From: Nostoc piscinale CENA21
GTDB taxonomy: Bacteria > Cyanobacteriota > Cyanobacteriia > Cyanobacteriales > Nostocaceae
NCBI RefSeq assembly: GCF_001298445.1
Contig: NZ_CP012036.1
Location: forward strand, 2,359,263-2,423,262
DNA length: 64,000 nucleotides
Direction of reading: 5' to 3'
Both the position numbers and the translations under genes were made by a program. Positions 7,718 to 16,839 of the stretch are shown piece after piece. Under the pieces are notes generated by a model, which saw only the letters and a list, made by a program, of their open reading frames with translations, did not search any database and was not told the origin of the DNA. The first letter of the stretch is position 1, and each line of letters opens with the position of its first letter.

Positions 7718-7883
7718 ACCTGTGGTGATCGCCCACTATAGTAATATCAGTTTTTTAGCTTGATATTAGTAATATTTTAACTTCGCAGAAATAAAAAAAT
7801 ACCTATTGTAAACATTTATATCAATTATGAGTGAGCAAATGGGTACTTTAAGGATCTGAGGGCTTTAGGGTACTAGTAGATTT

Positions 7884-9134
7884 ATGAATCATTTTTTGAA
7901 TGCTGATCAAATCGGTAGGTTAATAGCGGGGGAAAATTTAGTCATCTCTTGTTGTTATTTCATTATTAGTAGTGTCATTGGTTATGGGGTGTGGCGTAAT
8001 CGACAAGCAGGTGTTGACCCACTGGTAGTTACCGTAGCTGGGATTTTCTTCAGTTGCGCTTTTGGTCATGGCTTGCATGTGGTGGGAATGCTGGGTTTGG
8101 TTAATTCACATTTTTGGCAAGCAATAGCGGATTTGTTGACAGTTGTGATTGCATTACGCTTTCTCAGCTTCTATAAAAGTTTTGATTTACTTGCTTGTTT
8201 CAGTCAGATATTCGCCTCAAAAATCGAACTGGAAAGCAAGAATCAACTTTTGGAAACCACAATGGCAGAATTAAAGCAGATGCAGATGCAGTTAGTCCAA
8301 CAAGAAAAGATGTCAAGTTTAGGACAATTAGTAGCTGGGGTTGCACATGAAATTAATAATCCTATTAGCTTTATTCACGGCAACTTGACTTATGTTGAAG
8401 AATATGCAAATTATTTATTGAGCATTGTCAATGCTTACCAAGTTCATTTTCCGGTTTTACCATTGCCCATTCACAGGCTAATTAAAGAGGTTGATTTAGA
8501 CTTTCTGCAAGAAGATTTACCAAAAATCTTAAACTCAATGAATGCCGGATGCGATCGCATCCAACAAATTGTATTATCATTACGAAATTTCTCGCGTTTG
8601 GATGAAGCGGAACTGAAAGTGGTGAATATTCACGAAGGTATTGATAGTACACTCATGATTTTGCATCACCGCCTGCAAGCAAAACCAGAGCGTCCAGAAA
8701 TTAAGGTGAGCAAAGATTATGGTAATTTACCGACTGTAGAGTGTTATCCTAGTTCACTCAATCAAGTAGTGCTAAACATTCTCACAAATGCGATAGATAC
8801 CTTAGAAGAGAAAATTACGCAAACATCCCATTCACAAATTCAAGATAACCCACCTCAAATTACAGTTAAAACTTCTTTAACGGCGGACAAATGGGTAGAA
8901 ATCACTATCAAAGATAATGGAGTGGGGATTCCTGAACAGCTTCAGCCACACATTTTTGATCCATTTTTCACGACAAAACCAGTTGGTAAGGGTACAGGAA
9001 TTAGTATGTCAATTAGCCATCAGATAATTGTCGAAAGACATCATGGCAAATTGACTTGTTTTTCCACCTTTGGTCAAGGAACAGCGTTTGTGATTCAAAT
9101 TCCGTTAAAACAAAACGCCTATGCGCTTGTTTAA
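7884..9134 (+). CDS. Membrane-bound sensor histidine kinase
   Basis: This hybrid of three predicted transmembrane segments (about residues 19-36, 48-70 and 78-98), a coiled coil (about 115-142) and a HisKA/HATPase core would autophosphorylate in response to an unknown signal. The phospho-acceptor is His155 in VAGVAHEINNP. The N box LNILTNAIDTLEE, G1 DNGVGIP, F box DPFFTTKPVGKGTG and G2 GISMSISHQI are all present. No receiver gene is adjacent. The core closely resembles the kinase at 51325-52689 (same VAHEI...NLTY region), so the two are paralogues with different sensor parts. Confidence 0.9.
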   Translation: MNHFLNADQIGRLIAGENLVISCCYFIISSVIGYGVWRNRQAGVDPLVVTVAGIFFSCAFGHGLHVVGMLGLVNSHFWQAIADLLTVVIALRFLSFYKSFDLLACFSQIFASKIELESKNQLLETTMAELKQMQMQLVQQEKMSSLGQLVAGVAHEINNPISFIHGNLTYVEEYANYLLSIVNAYQVHFPVLPLPIHRLIKEVDLDFLQEDLPKILNSMNAGCDRIQQIVLSLRNFSRLDEAELKVVNIHEGIDSTLMILHHRLQAKPERPEIKVSKDYGNLPTVECYPSSLNQVVLNILTNAIDTLEEKITQTSHSQIQDNPPQITVKTSLTADKWVEITIKDNGVGIPEQLQPHIFDPFFTTKPVGKGTGISMSISHQIIVERHHGKLTCFSTFGQGTAFVIQIPLKQNAYALV

Positions 9135-9184
9135 CTTTATGGTTGTGGTAGAAATACAAAGTTTTGTTCGCTTTGGAAATTGAT

Positions 9185-9448
9185 ATGCGATATGAAGACC
9201 ATCCAGACTTTTATGTGCGTGTCTTCGCAAGAGTATTAGGATGTCTACTTCCTGGCGAAATTACCGTTATTCTCTTTCCTGGACATGGGTTAGTGCTAAC
9301 AGAAGCAATCCCGACGCAGCTGATTCCTGAAAACTTGAGAATGCCCAATAGTGAATTTTATTTGTTATTCAAACATCCTGGGTGCGAAATGATCAGAATT
9401 TTGCAAATTGACGAGTTTTGCCCAGAAATTGATGGAAGTCAGAATTGA
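9185..9448 (+). CDS. Hypothetical protein
   Basis: An 87-residue product starting MRYEDHPDFYVRVFARVLGC. I do not recognise a family. The frame is open to a TTG at 9164, but the ATG at 9185 seems the better start. The sequence is compatible with a small alpha/beta domain (GEITVILFPGHGLVLTEAIP). It follows the histidine kinase by about 50 bases on the same strand, so the two may be co-transcribed. Function unknown. Confidence 0.5.
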   Translation: MRYEDHPDFYVRVFARVLGCLLPGEITVILFPGHGLVLTEAIPTQLIPENLRMPNSEFYLLFKHPGCEMIRILQIDEFCPEIDGSQN

Positions 9449-9906
9449 GGCTCAAATTGTTTTAAGTTGAAGAGCTTGTTTGGATAGCAGGTGAAAGGTA
9501 ATAGGGTGATATGACAGTAATATTATCTACCTTTTCTCAGTCCAGATCAGTTTTAGATTTATATTTGGGCGATCGCTAGTTGGTGTTATGGGTGCGATCG
9601 CCCAGTTTTTTTATTGAATGGTGATCGTACTTTGTTTAATATCTGCCTTTTAACTGGTTATCTCATAGCAGAATCATTAGTTCTCTTGGCTGATAGCCAA
9701 TTTGTGGTGAATAAATTCGAGATAGAGAAACATAATAAGTTTCGATAACTTGTAAGTGTCCCGTCGTAAAAGTACTGATAACGAAGTCTTAAAATGTTAT
9801 TTATTTGAAATTAGTAGACAAAGAAATATACTGAGAAAATACCCCAAAATAGCAGTATAAAGTTTATTCTAAATTCGCCGAAGACACAAGATAATTTATA
9901 CATTAT
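9449..9906. other. Intergenic region before the PEP-CTERM gene
   Basis: Apart from the HIP1 terminator at 9566-9612, this region of about 460 bases is AT-rich without ORF or RNA gene. The part from about 9700 to 9950 should hold the promoter and leader of the PEP-CTERM gene. I see no operator that I can name. Confidence 0.45.
9566..9612 (+). terminator. Intrinsic terminator built from two HIP1 octamers
   Basis: TGGGCGATCGC (9566-9576) pairs perfectly with GCGATCGCCCA (9594-9604) over 11 bp and is followed by GTTTTTTT. It is a textbook intrinsic terminator, about 120 bases after the stop of the small hypothetical gene. Confidence 0.75.
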
Positions 9907-9954
9907 ATGGAACTTATTACTTATGCTAGAGAAGTCGGCAATAAGTATAAGAAC

Positions 9955-10755
9955 ATGAACAGAATCTGGCGTATTTTAATGGTTTCTAGCTTGGTTGGAT
10001 TGGGTACTTTATTCAATGCTAAAGCCCAAGCAGCTTCTTTTGAAATTGACTCTACCTACACTTTTTTGAAAACCCAGTCTGATACAACTTATTACAATAA
10101 TGTTCAGACAATTGCAGGTAATACTAAAGCCATCTCTTTAGCTGATTTAGGTCTGGAAGCTGGAAACACAATTCGTTTAACTACTTCTGGTGCATTTAAT
10201 TGGAGTGTTTGGAACCCTGGACAAAGAAACGATATGATTGGGGTTTTCAGTGCGTCAGATACACTACTTGATTCGTCTTTTCAACAGCGTGTAGCTGATG
10301 CTATTAGCCTTGATGCTGAAGATGCGAGTAAGTATGGCTATACAGAAGCAAACTGGACTTCTAACACTTTATTTGACACCACTAAGCAAGCAGGTTCTAC
10401 TTACGATGAATCAAAAGGTGCTTATATGTGTAATGGAGAAACTTTAAGTGATGTTAATAGAACTTGCGGTCAAAAAACATTGTTTAATGGTGTATTCGGA
10501 ATCTTAGGCGAGATGACAATTAAGATTCCCACCAACGCTAAGTTTTTATTCTTGGCAGTTAATGATATTTTTTACAGTGACAACACTGAAAAAATGTTAG
10601 TTGATATCACTAATGCAGAATCTGTCAATAACTTATCCAGTGCCAAATATGCAAATGATACAACTTCTGTTCCTGAACCAAGCGCAGTTGTTGGGATTGC
10701 GGCTACACTTGCATTAGCTTTAAGAATGAAGTCGAAAAAACAGGTGGCTAATTAA
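9955..10755 (+). CDS. PEP-CTERM sorting domain protein
   Basis: This exported protein begins with a signal peptide (MNRIWRILMVSSLVGLGTLF, cleavage probably after AKAQA). It ends with the PEP-CTERM anchor: VPEPSAVVGIAATLALAL followed by basic RMKSKK. Proteins of this class are sorted by an exosortase to the outer surface or the extracellular matrix. The central part has no domain that I recognise; it holds two cysteines in TYDESKGAYMCNGETLSD and NRTCGQ that could form a disulphide. The frame is open to 9907, but the ATG at 9955 gives a better signal peptide. Confidence 0.85.
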   Translation: MNRIWRILMVSSLVGLGTLFNAKAQAASFEIDSTYTFLKTQSDTTYYNNVQTIAGNTKAISLADLGLEAGNTIRLTTSGAFNWSVWNPGQRNDMIGVFSASDTLLDSSFQQRVADAISLDAEDASKYGYTEANWTSNTLFDTTKQAGSTYDESKGAYMCNGETLSDVNRTCGQKTLFNGVFGILGEMTIKIPTNAKFLFLAVNDIFYSDNTEKMLVDITNAESVNNLSSAKYANDTTSVPEPSAVVGIAATLALALRMKSKKQVAN

Positions 10756-10971
10756 TTTCCTGGGCAGAATTCAGAATCATGAATAAATTAAGGGTATGCT
10801 AGATATAAATTTGAATATTCTCATAATATTATTCATCAAACTCTGAGAAGATGTTTGAATTCTAAGTTCTTACATTTTATTGCCGATGTTATCAGGGAAA
10901 GAGAAACTTTTAGTTTCGGGTGCATATATCTATCAATTCTCAAACTGTTTGATTTACTGGATTAATATTTT

Positions 10972-11017
10972 GGCGATCGCTGTTCTGAATTATAGATGCG
11001 ATCGCTATTTTTTATTA
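10972..11017. terminator. HIP1-based terminator between convergent genes
   Basis: GGCGATCGC (10972-10980) and GCGATCGCT (10998-11006) form a stem with an 18-base loop, followed by ATTTTTT on the plus strand. The structure lies between the PEP-CTERM gene and the convergent NUDIX gene and could end both transcripts. The rest of the 270-base gap holds nothing recognisable. Confidence 0.6.
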
Positions 11018-11024
11018 ATAGTTA

Positions 11025-11579
11025 TTAAAGTTGTTTCATCAGGTTTAAACCTAAAAATAAAGCCGCAATAGTTCCTGAAACTGAAATTTTACCTTGATGA
11101 ATTTTATCTAATACTTCTGATACTGGAATTAAGATTACTTCAATTTCTTCTGTAATATCTAAATTTTGCTCACCAACTTTCATGACATTCTCAGCTAAAA
11201 ATAAATGTATGCGGTTGGTATCTTTGCTGGGTTTGTCATAAAAAACAGTGACTTTTTTAACTTGTTGAGCAAGATAACCAGTTTCTTCTTGTAATTCTCG
11301 AATAGCGGCGATTTCTGCACTTTCTTGGGTAGGATCAAAATGTCCGGCTGGTAATTCTATAAAAAAATCTGCGACTGCGTGTCGGTATTGCCTAACGAAA
11401 ACAATTTCTTGATTACTGGTAATTGGCAAAATAATGGCAATTTCTGGTTTAATACTGACAAAATAATCATCAATAACCTTACCGTTAGGTAATTCAATTT
11501 TATCTTGCCTGATTCTGCACCAAGGATGGTTTAGTACCATTTTTGATTGCAGGATTTTCCATTTCTTGAGATTGCTCAT
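11025..11579 (-). CDS. NUDIX hydrolase, ADP-ribose pyrophosphatase type
   Basis: The 184-residue protein has a clear NUDIX box, AAIRELQEETGY preceded by PAGHFDPTQE, which binds Mg2+ and cleaves nucleoside diphosphate-X substrates. The region before it, EIAIILPITSNQEIVFVRQY, resembles ADP-ribose/ sugar-nucleotide pyrophosphatases. The spacing from the first Gly of the box to the first Glu is one residue longer than the consensus. It ends convergently with the PEP-CTERM gene. The exact substrate cannot be read from the sequence. Confidence 0.88.
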   Translation of the reverse strand: MSNLKKWKILQSKMVLNHPWCRIRQDKIELPNGKVIDDYFVSIKPEIAIILPITSNQEIVFVRQYRHAVADFFIELPAGHFDPTQESAEIAAIRELQEETGYLAQQVKKVTVFYDKPSKDTNRIHLFLAENVMKVGEQNLDITEEIEVILIPVSEVLDKIHQGKISVSGTIAALFLGLNLMKQL

Positions 11580-11677
11580 AGATGCTAATTAATAAATGTA
11601 AAAAAGTATAACAGATGCAGAAAATCAGCTAAAATACCTTAAACTATTTTCTGCCCTAGCCATCATAGAGCAGACTT

Positions 11678-12730
11678 ATGCAAGTAGAAGTCAAAGTATT
11701 TACTGTCAATAAACGATTTCCCTTAACTATTAGTCGGGGTACAACTGCACAGACAACGAATGTATGGGTAAAAATTTCGCAAGATGGCGTTGAGGGCTGG
11801 GGTGAAGCATCACCGTTTGGTGTCGGGAATCATACTCAAAAAACCGAGCAAATTAAAGATGCTATCGAGCAAGTTATACCATTATTAACAACTTTTAGCC
11901 CATTGCAGAGACAGCAAGTCGAGCAATTGTTAATTCAACAGCAGATTCCTTCTGCGGCGCGGGCGGCTGTGGATATGGCGATGCACGATTGGTTAGGTAA
12001 GTTTGTTGGTTTACCACTGTGGCAGATTTGGGGATGCGATCGCAATCTTATCGTCCCAACGTCAGTAACTATTGGCATAAATTCACCAGAAGGTGCTAGG
12101 GCGAGGGCGCGGGACTGGTTAAATTATTTGGATGTGCGGCTGTTTAAAGTGAAATTAGGTAGCCCCGATGGTATTGAAGCGGATCAGCAAATGCTATTAG
12201 CAGTCCAACAAGAAGCACCACATCTAGAATTTTTTGTGGATGCAAATGGTGGCTGGAGTTTGCCAGATGCAATTAAGATGTGTCATTGGCTGGCTGATTT
12301 AGGTGTAAAGTATGTAGAACAGCCACTACCAAGGGGTCAGGAAGAAAGTTTAGCCAAACTCAAACAAGAGTCACCCCTACCGATTTTTGTGGATGAAAGT
12401 TGCTTTACCAGTGTTGATATTCCCCATTTGGCGAACTACGTGGATGGAATTAATATCAAACTGATGAAGTCGGGGGGCTTAACCGAAGCATTGCGGATGG
12501 TACACACAGCGCGGGCTTACAATTTACAAGTGATGTTTGGCTGCTATTCTGACAGTTCACTCGCTAACACAGCAGCAGCACAATTAGCACCACTGGCTGA
12601 TTATTTAGATTTAGATAGTCATCTCAACTTAGTTGATGACCCATTTATGGGTGCATTAGTAGTAGAAGGAAAAGTTTTACCAAACGATTTACCAGGCTTG
12701 GGGGTACAATACAGTGCGTTTGCCGCTTAA
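11678..12730 (+). CDS. dgcA: Enolase-superfamily dipeptide epimerase / N-acyl-Glu racemase
   Basis: The fold is muconate-lactonizing-enzyme type. The catalytic lysines are in FKVKLG (Lys157, Lys159). The metal ligands are Asp188 (FVDANGGW), Glu214 (YVEQPL) and Asp239 (FVDES), and the opposite base is Lys261 (NIKLMKSGG). This set fits the Ala-Glu epimerase / N-acetyl-D-Glu racemase group. The next gene, a DUF1611 (DgcN-type) protein, overlaps its end by 17 bases. That pairing matches the DgcN-DgcA system of D-glutamate catabolism, or alternatively recycling of cell-wall peptides. The substrate is inferred from family and neighbour. Confidence 0.87.
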   Translation: MQVEVKVFTVNKRFPLTISRGTTAQTTNVWVKISQDGVEGWGEASPFGVGNHTQKTEQIKDAIEQVIPLLTTFSPLQRQQVEQLLIQQQIPSAARAAVDMAMHDWLGKFVGLPLWQIWGCDRNLIVPTSVTIGINSPEGARARARDWLNYLDVRLFKVKLGSPDGIEADQQMLLAVQQEAPHLEFFVDANGGWSLPDAIKMCHWLADLGVKYVEQPLPRGQEESLAKLKQESPLPIFVDESCFTSVDIPHLANYVDGINIKLMKSGGLTEALRMVHTARAYNLQVMFGCYSDSSLANTAAAQLAPLADYLDLDSHLNLVDDPFMGALVVEGKVLPNDLPGLGVQYSAFAA

Positions 12731-13766
12731 TCAACGAATCGCTATTCTGCTGCATGAAGGAACTACAGGAACACAGGGCAAAACAGGGTTGGCAATTTTA
12801 CGCTACAGTGAAGCCCCGATTGTCGCAGTTATTGATAAGGTAACTGCTGGTAAATCTTTGCCAGAATTAACAGGTATCAAGCGTGATGTGCCGATTGTGG
12901 AATCTGTCACCGCAGCTTTGACATATAAACCAGAAGTATTGGTAATTGGGATTGCACCCAAAGGTGGCGCTGTACCCGATGATTATTGGATAGAAATTAA
13001 AGATGCGCTAAAAGCGGGTATGTCTTTGGTAAATGGTTTACACACACCATTGGCGACGATGGCAGAGTTAAATGCAATTCTCAAACCAGGACAATTAATT
13101 TGGGATGTCCGCAAAGAACCACCAAATCTAGAGGTGGCGAGTGGGATGGCGCGGACTCTTCCCTGTCGCCGCGTGTTGACGGTGGGAACAGATATGGCGA
13201 TTGGGAAAATGTCTACTAGTTTAGAACTACACTGGGCGGCAAAGTTACGGGGTTGGCGTTCTAAGTTTATTGCTACAGGTCAAACTGGTTTGATGTTAGA
13301 AGGTGATGGTATCGCCTTAGATGCAGTTCGAGTAGATTTTGCGGCTGGTGCTGTAGAACAAATAGTGATGCGTTATGGCAAAAACTATGACATTCTGCAT
13401 ATTGAAGGACAAGGTTCGCTGTTACATCCTGGTTCTACAGCTACCTTGCCTTTGATTCGCGGTTCCCAACCCACACAATTGGTATTAGTACATCGGGCGG
13501 GACAAACCCACAACCGGAATAATCCCCATGTCCCGATTCCGCCGTTAACGAAAGTGATTCAAATGTATGAATCTGTAGCGAGTGCGGGGGGTGCTTTTGG
13601 GAAAGTACCTGTGGTGGGTATAGCTTTGAATACTGCACATTTAAATGAGTTTGCTGCTCAAGAAGCGATCGCCCAAACAACAGCCGAAACCGGTTTAGCC
13701 TGTACTGATCCGGTGCGGTTTGGGGCTGGGTTGTTGTTAGATGCGGTAATGCGAAGTGAAGTGTGA
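12714..13766 (+). CDS. dgcN: DUF1611 protein, DgcN-like N-acetyltransferase
   Basis: The product (350 residues) has the two-part DUF1611 layout. The N-terminal Rossmann-like part contains RIAILLHEGTTGTQGKTGLA and a VLVIGIAPKGGAVPDDYW motif. The C-terminal P-loop-like part begins with RRVLTVGTDMAIGKMSTSLE. DgcN homologues are reported to N-acetylate D-Glu before racemization by DgcA. Translation starts at a GTG inside the epimerase gene (17-base overlap), indicating coupling. No transporter gene is next to the pair, so the source of the substrate may be internal cell-wall turnover. Confidence is high for the family and moderate for the reaction. Confidence 0.82.
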   Translation: MRLPLNQRIAILLHEGTTGTQGKTGLAILRYSEAPIVAVIDKVTAGKSLPELTGIKRDVPIVESVTAALTYKPEVLVIGIAPKGGAVPDDYWIEIKDALKAGMSLVNGLHTPLATMAELNAILKPGQLIWDVRKEPPNLEVASGMARTLPCRRVLTVGTDMAIGKMSTSLELHWAAKLRGWRSKFIATGQTGLMLEGDGIALDAVRVDFAAGAVEQIVMRYGKNYDILHIEGQGSLLHPGSTATLPLIRGSQPTQLVLVHRAGQTHNRNNPHVPIPPLTKVIQMYESVASAGGAFGKVPVVGIALNTAHLNEFAAQEAIAQTTAETGLACTDPVRFGAGLLLDAVMRSEV

Positions 13767-13824
13767 AGTAAGGCGCGTGACAGTTGGCTTGTTAATATCT
13801 AAATTGTAGTAACGATGCTTACTT

Positions 13825-14162
13825 TTAAACCTCTGGGGGCTTCAACATTCGCCAAATTTCCCCATCAATCTGCACCAAATACTCAGGCTCCAACTCACCA
13901 ATTTTACGAATAATTCGCTTAGGATCGATCGCCCTCATCTGAAAAACCATTCCTACCGAAAGCAACGTCAAACCATTCAGCACTGATGGCTCAATCCTTA
14001 CAGTAAATGGAAACCTTGATGCCCCAAGGAAGAAGTAACTGGGACAATCATTAACATGGGCGAAACCGCAATGTCTGTTTGAACAGCGATCGCTGGGCGA
14101 TTACCTTTTTCTTCTCGTTTATCTGAATCTGGTAAACTTACTAACAGAACATCCCCTCTCAC
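13825..14162 (-). pseudogene. MazF/PemK-type toxin, frameshifted
   Basis: Reading from a GTG at 14162 gives VRGDVLLVSLPDSDKREEKG, then NRPAIAVQTDIAVSPMLMIV, the start of a MazF/PemK-family endoribonuclease. At a GGGG tract (plus-strand CCCC, 14022-14025) the frame is lost and a stop follows. Adding one G continues as SLGASRFPFTVRIEPSVLNG, VGMVFQMRAIDPKRIIRKIG and ends at 13825. The total of 338 bases is one short of 113 codons. The antitoxin gene upstream is intact. As read, the toxin is dead; a sequencing error is the other explanation. Confidence 0.78.
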
Positions 14163-14166
14163 TATC

Positions 14167-14403
14167 TCATTCTCCCAGAGATGCCAACATTCCTTCTGTA
14201 GTCAGCCAATCCTCGTCACTTGCTGCTTCCCATGCTGCAAATTCTTCCTCTAACTCATTGGGTATTTCCACCAGCAAAGGAGTCAGGAGTGCGATAATTT
14301 CCCCACTGACCGAATGTCCATGAGCTTGCGCCCTTTGCACAATCGCCTGATATAGTTCCATCGGCAATGTCACTTGAGCATCAATGTCACCTGAACCATT
14401 CAT
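14167..14403 (-). CDS. Antitoxin (MazE/ribbon-helix-helix type)
   Basis: The 78-residue product starts MNGSGDIDAQVTLPMELYQA, looks like a ribbon-helix-helix DNA-binding unit (strand VTLP, helix ELYQAIVQRAQAHGHSVSGE), and ends with an acidic tail (ELEEEFAAWEAASDEDWLTT) that would cover the toxin. The gene ends 5 bases before the MazF-like toxin start. With a broken toxin it would be an orphan antitoxin, which can still protect against a related toxin elsewhere. Confidence 0.75.
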   Translation of the reverse strand: MNGSGDIDAQVTLPMELYQAIVQRAQAHGHSVSGEIIALLTPLLVEIPNELEEEFAAWEAASDEDWLTTEGMLASLGE

Positions 14404-14460
14404 AAGAACTGAGATATCGATAGAATATCTTATCCATTGTATTGCGATCGCACTGAAATT

Positions 14461-14910
14461 TCACACTTCCGACTTGGTTTGACAGCGATCGCAAGTTCCC
14501 TGGACAGTTACTTCATAGCGTTCGGCTTTTAACCCCGAACGCAGTTTATTTAAATCAATGCACTGAAAAGTATTCCAATCAATGTCTTCAATTGCACCAC
14601 AACAGTTGCAGCGAAAATGATGATGTGGCCCAACCTTGGCATCGTAACGTGATACACCTTCTTCTAAAAGCACTTCTCGCACTAAGCCGACTTCCCGTAA
14701 TGCTTGTAGTGCGGCATACACTGTGGCTTGAGAGGAAGTTGGTGCATCTTGATTCAAGTTTGTCAGAATTTGGTCTACTGTGGGGTGGTCTTCTCGCCCT
14801 AGTAGATTGGCGTAGACTGCGAAGCGTTGAGGAGTTACTCGCAATCCTTTGCTCTTGAGTGTTTTGACAATCTCATCAGCTTTTTGCTGCATAGCATTCA
14901 CTTGAATCAT
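14461..14910 (-). CDS. Fur-family regulator, PerR-like
   Basis: This 149-residue metal-dependent repressor has the winged helix (KSKGLRVTPQRFAVYANLL; TSSQATVYAALQALREVGLV) and the dimerization domain with HHHFRCNCCGAIEDI and a second pair GTCDRCQ. The paired cysteines suggest a structural zinc site, as in PerR and other Fur members. The replacement of the typical H-rich iron site and the short C-terminus favour the peroxide-sensing PerR (FurC) group over Fur itself. The start may be the ATG at 14892. A TATAAT box lies at 14931-14936 on the minus strand. Confidence 0.82.
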   Translation of the reverse strand: MIQVNAMQQKADEIVKTLKSKGLRVTPQRFAVYANLLGREDHPTVDQILTNLNQDAPTSSQATVYAALQALREVGLVREVLLEEGVSRYDAKVGPHHHFRCNCCGAIEDIDWNTFQCIDLNKLRSGLKAERYEVTVQGTCDRCQTKSEV

Positions 14911-15162
14911 ATTAACAGAAATATATCTCTATTATAACGTTTCTTCTTTTGGTACTTAACCTATTTCAGAATGATAATTTTAATAGAGTATTTATTACTA
15001 TTGGATAGCTCTGAATTCAGAATAATTATGATATTAAACCAAGGACTAAGACTGCAAAAGTTTATACCCTGAGATTGTAGGAAAACAGTAGCGATCGCTC
15101 TAGGCGGATGGGGTCAGTTACTCATAGCATTAAAACAACCCCTTCGCATAAATGAACTCAGC

Positions 15163-16769
15163 ATGAAACGAACCAGGAAGTCTCTGCTGCTCACCTTGAG
15201 TTGGATTTTGTTGTCAGTTAGTACTTCAATTGTAATTATTCTGACGCAACCTTTAGCACCTGTTCCAGCCCAAGAACCTGCCACCACAGTAGAAACAACA
15301 GATACACCCAGTTCCGAAAGTTCACAGCCCAACCAAACACCAAAACCAGAAGCGACTGAACCTAAAAAAACAGACACAGCCACGGAACCTGCACTCACTC
15401 CCGAAGAAATTGCCCGTCAACAAAAGTTTATCGAAGCAGACAAATTATACCTCGCGGGAAATATTACTGAGGCAGAAAAACTCTATCGGGAAGTCAAAAC
15501 ACCATTTGCTAACACAGATACTGCAACTCAAGAACGCAAATCAGCTATTCTTGACCCGACGCAACTATCACCAGCTGGCAAAGTTTACTGGCGAGAATCA
15601 GAAGCGGGAATTGCGGCTAAGTTGCAAACAAGAACAGAAGTACCGCTAAAACTCTTAGTTGAACAATATCCCGAATTTATTCCTGGTCATATTCGCTATG
15701 CTGAGATTCTCAAGCAATATAATCGCCCTAAAGAAGCTGTAGAGATTTTAGAACGAGCATCATCACTATATCCAGATCAACCAGATTTAATTAAAGCCAA
15801 AGTTACAGCACTAGCTGATGAAAAAAAAATGGATGGAAGCATCCTTAGCAGCGCGTCAATTTGCGATTCTTTATCCTAATGATCCGCAAGCCGAGGAATT
15901 TACCCAGCTTGCAGAAAAAAAATCTCAAACGCTATAAAGCCCATATCCGCGAAGAAATTAGAGGTAACACTCTTGCTAACATCATTACAGGTGCAGTTGG
16001 TTATGCGGTGACAGGTAGTTTGTTAGGGCCATTTTCGGCCTTAGACTCTACCATCTTGTTACTACAAGGCGAAGGTGCAGTGGGTGAGTCGGTAGCGAAA
16101 CAGGCAAAACAACAGCTACCATTAGTAAAAGATGAGGAAGTGCTGGCCTACGTTAACGAAATTGGGCAGAAACTAGTGAAAGTTTCAGGACGCACTGAAT
16201 TTAAATACGAATTTTTTGTGATTCCTGAAGAAGAATTGAACGCCTTTGCCTTACCAGGGGGTAAAGTTTTTATTAATGCTGGTGCGATCGCCAAAAGTAA
16301 CTCCGAAGCTGAACTAGCTGGGTTAATTGGTCATGAATTATCTCACGTAGTTTTATCCCACGGCTTTCAACTAGTTACCCAAGGAAACTTAATTTCTAAC
16401 GTTACTCAATATCTGCCTTTTGGTGGTACAGTCGGTCAACTTTTCTCCCTCAGCTACAGTCGTGATATGGAACGTCAAGCAGATGTTCTTGGTACTCGTT
16501 TAATTGTGGCGAATGGCTATGCTGCTGATGGGTTACGTAACTTGATGGCGACGCTACAAAAACAACAAAAAAATGCGCCTCCGACTTGGTTATCATCCCA
16601 CCCAGGTGGTAAAGAACGGGTGAATTATCTCGAAAACTTAATTATTCGCGGTAAATACAACCGCTACAGTTACGAAGGAGTTGAACGTCACACAGCCATT
16701 CAAGCCAAAGTTAAACAAATCCTCAAAGAAGAAAAAGAACGAGAAGAGAAAAAGCGGCGTTCTGAATGA
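15163..16769 (+). pseudogene. TPR-containing M48 metalloprotease, two frameshifts
   Basis: The first part (15163 on) has a signal anchor, a proline/threonine-rich linker and TPR-like helices (EEIARQQKFIEADKLYLAGN, RPKEAVEILERASSLYPDQP). The second part is an M48 peptidase with the zinc motif HELSH (GHELSHVVLSHG) and the third ligand in MERQADVLG. The two parts are in different frames. Deleting one A in the A9 tract (15821-15829) and one in the A8 tract (15915-15922) fuses them: KKWMEASLAARQFAILYPND continues into NLKRYKAHIREEI. The repaired protein would have 534 residues, likely a periplasmic quality-control protease. Two independent errors of the same kind suggest sequencing artefacts. Confidence 0.85.
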
Positions 16770-16839
16770 ATCAAAAAACAAATTTCTGCGTCAGTGAAAT
16801 TATCAATTAGCTAACCTCATATCTACTAAAGGATAATTT

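Noticed and set aside
10880..11071. 63-codon frame between the PEP-CTERM and NUDIX genes
   Set aside because: It runs through the HIP1 terminator and into the NUDIX gene; no ribosome site, no family.
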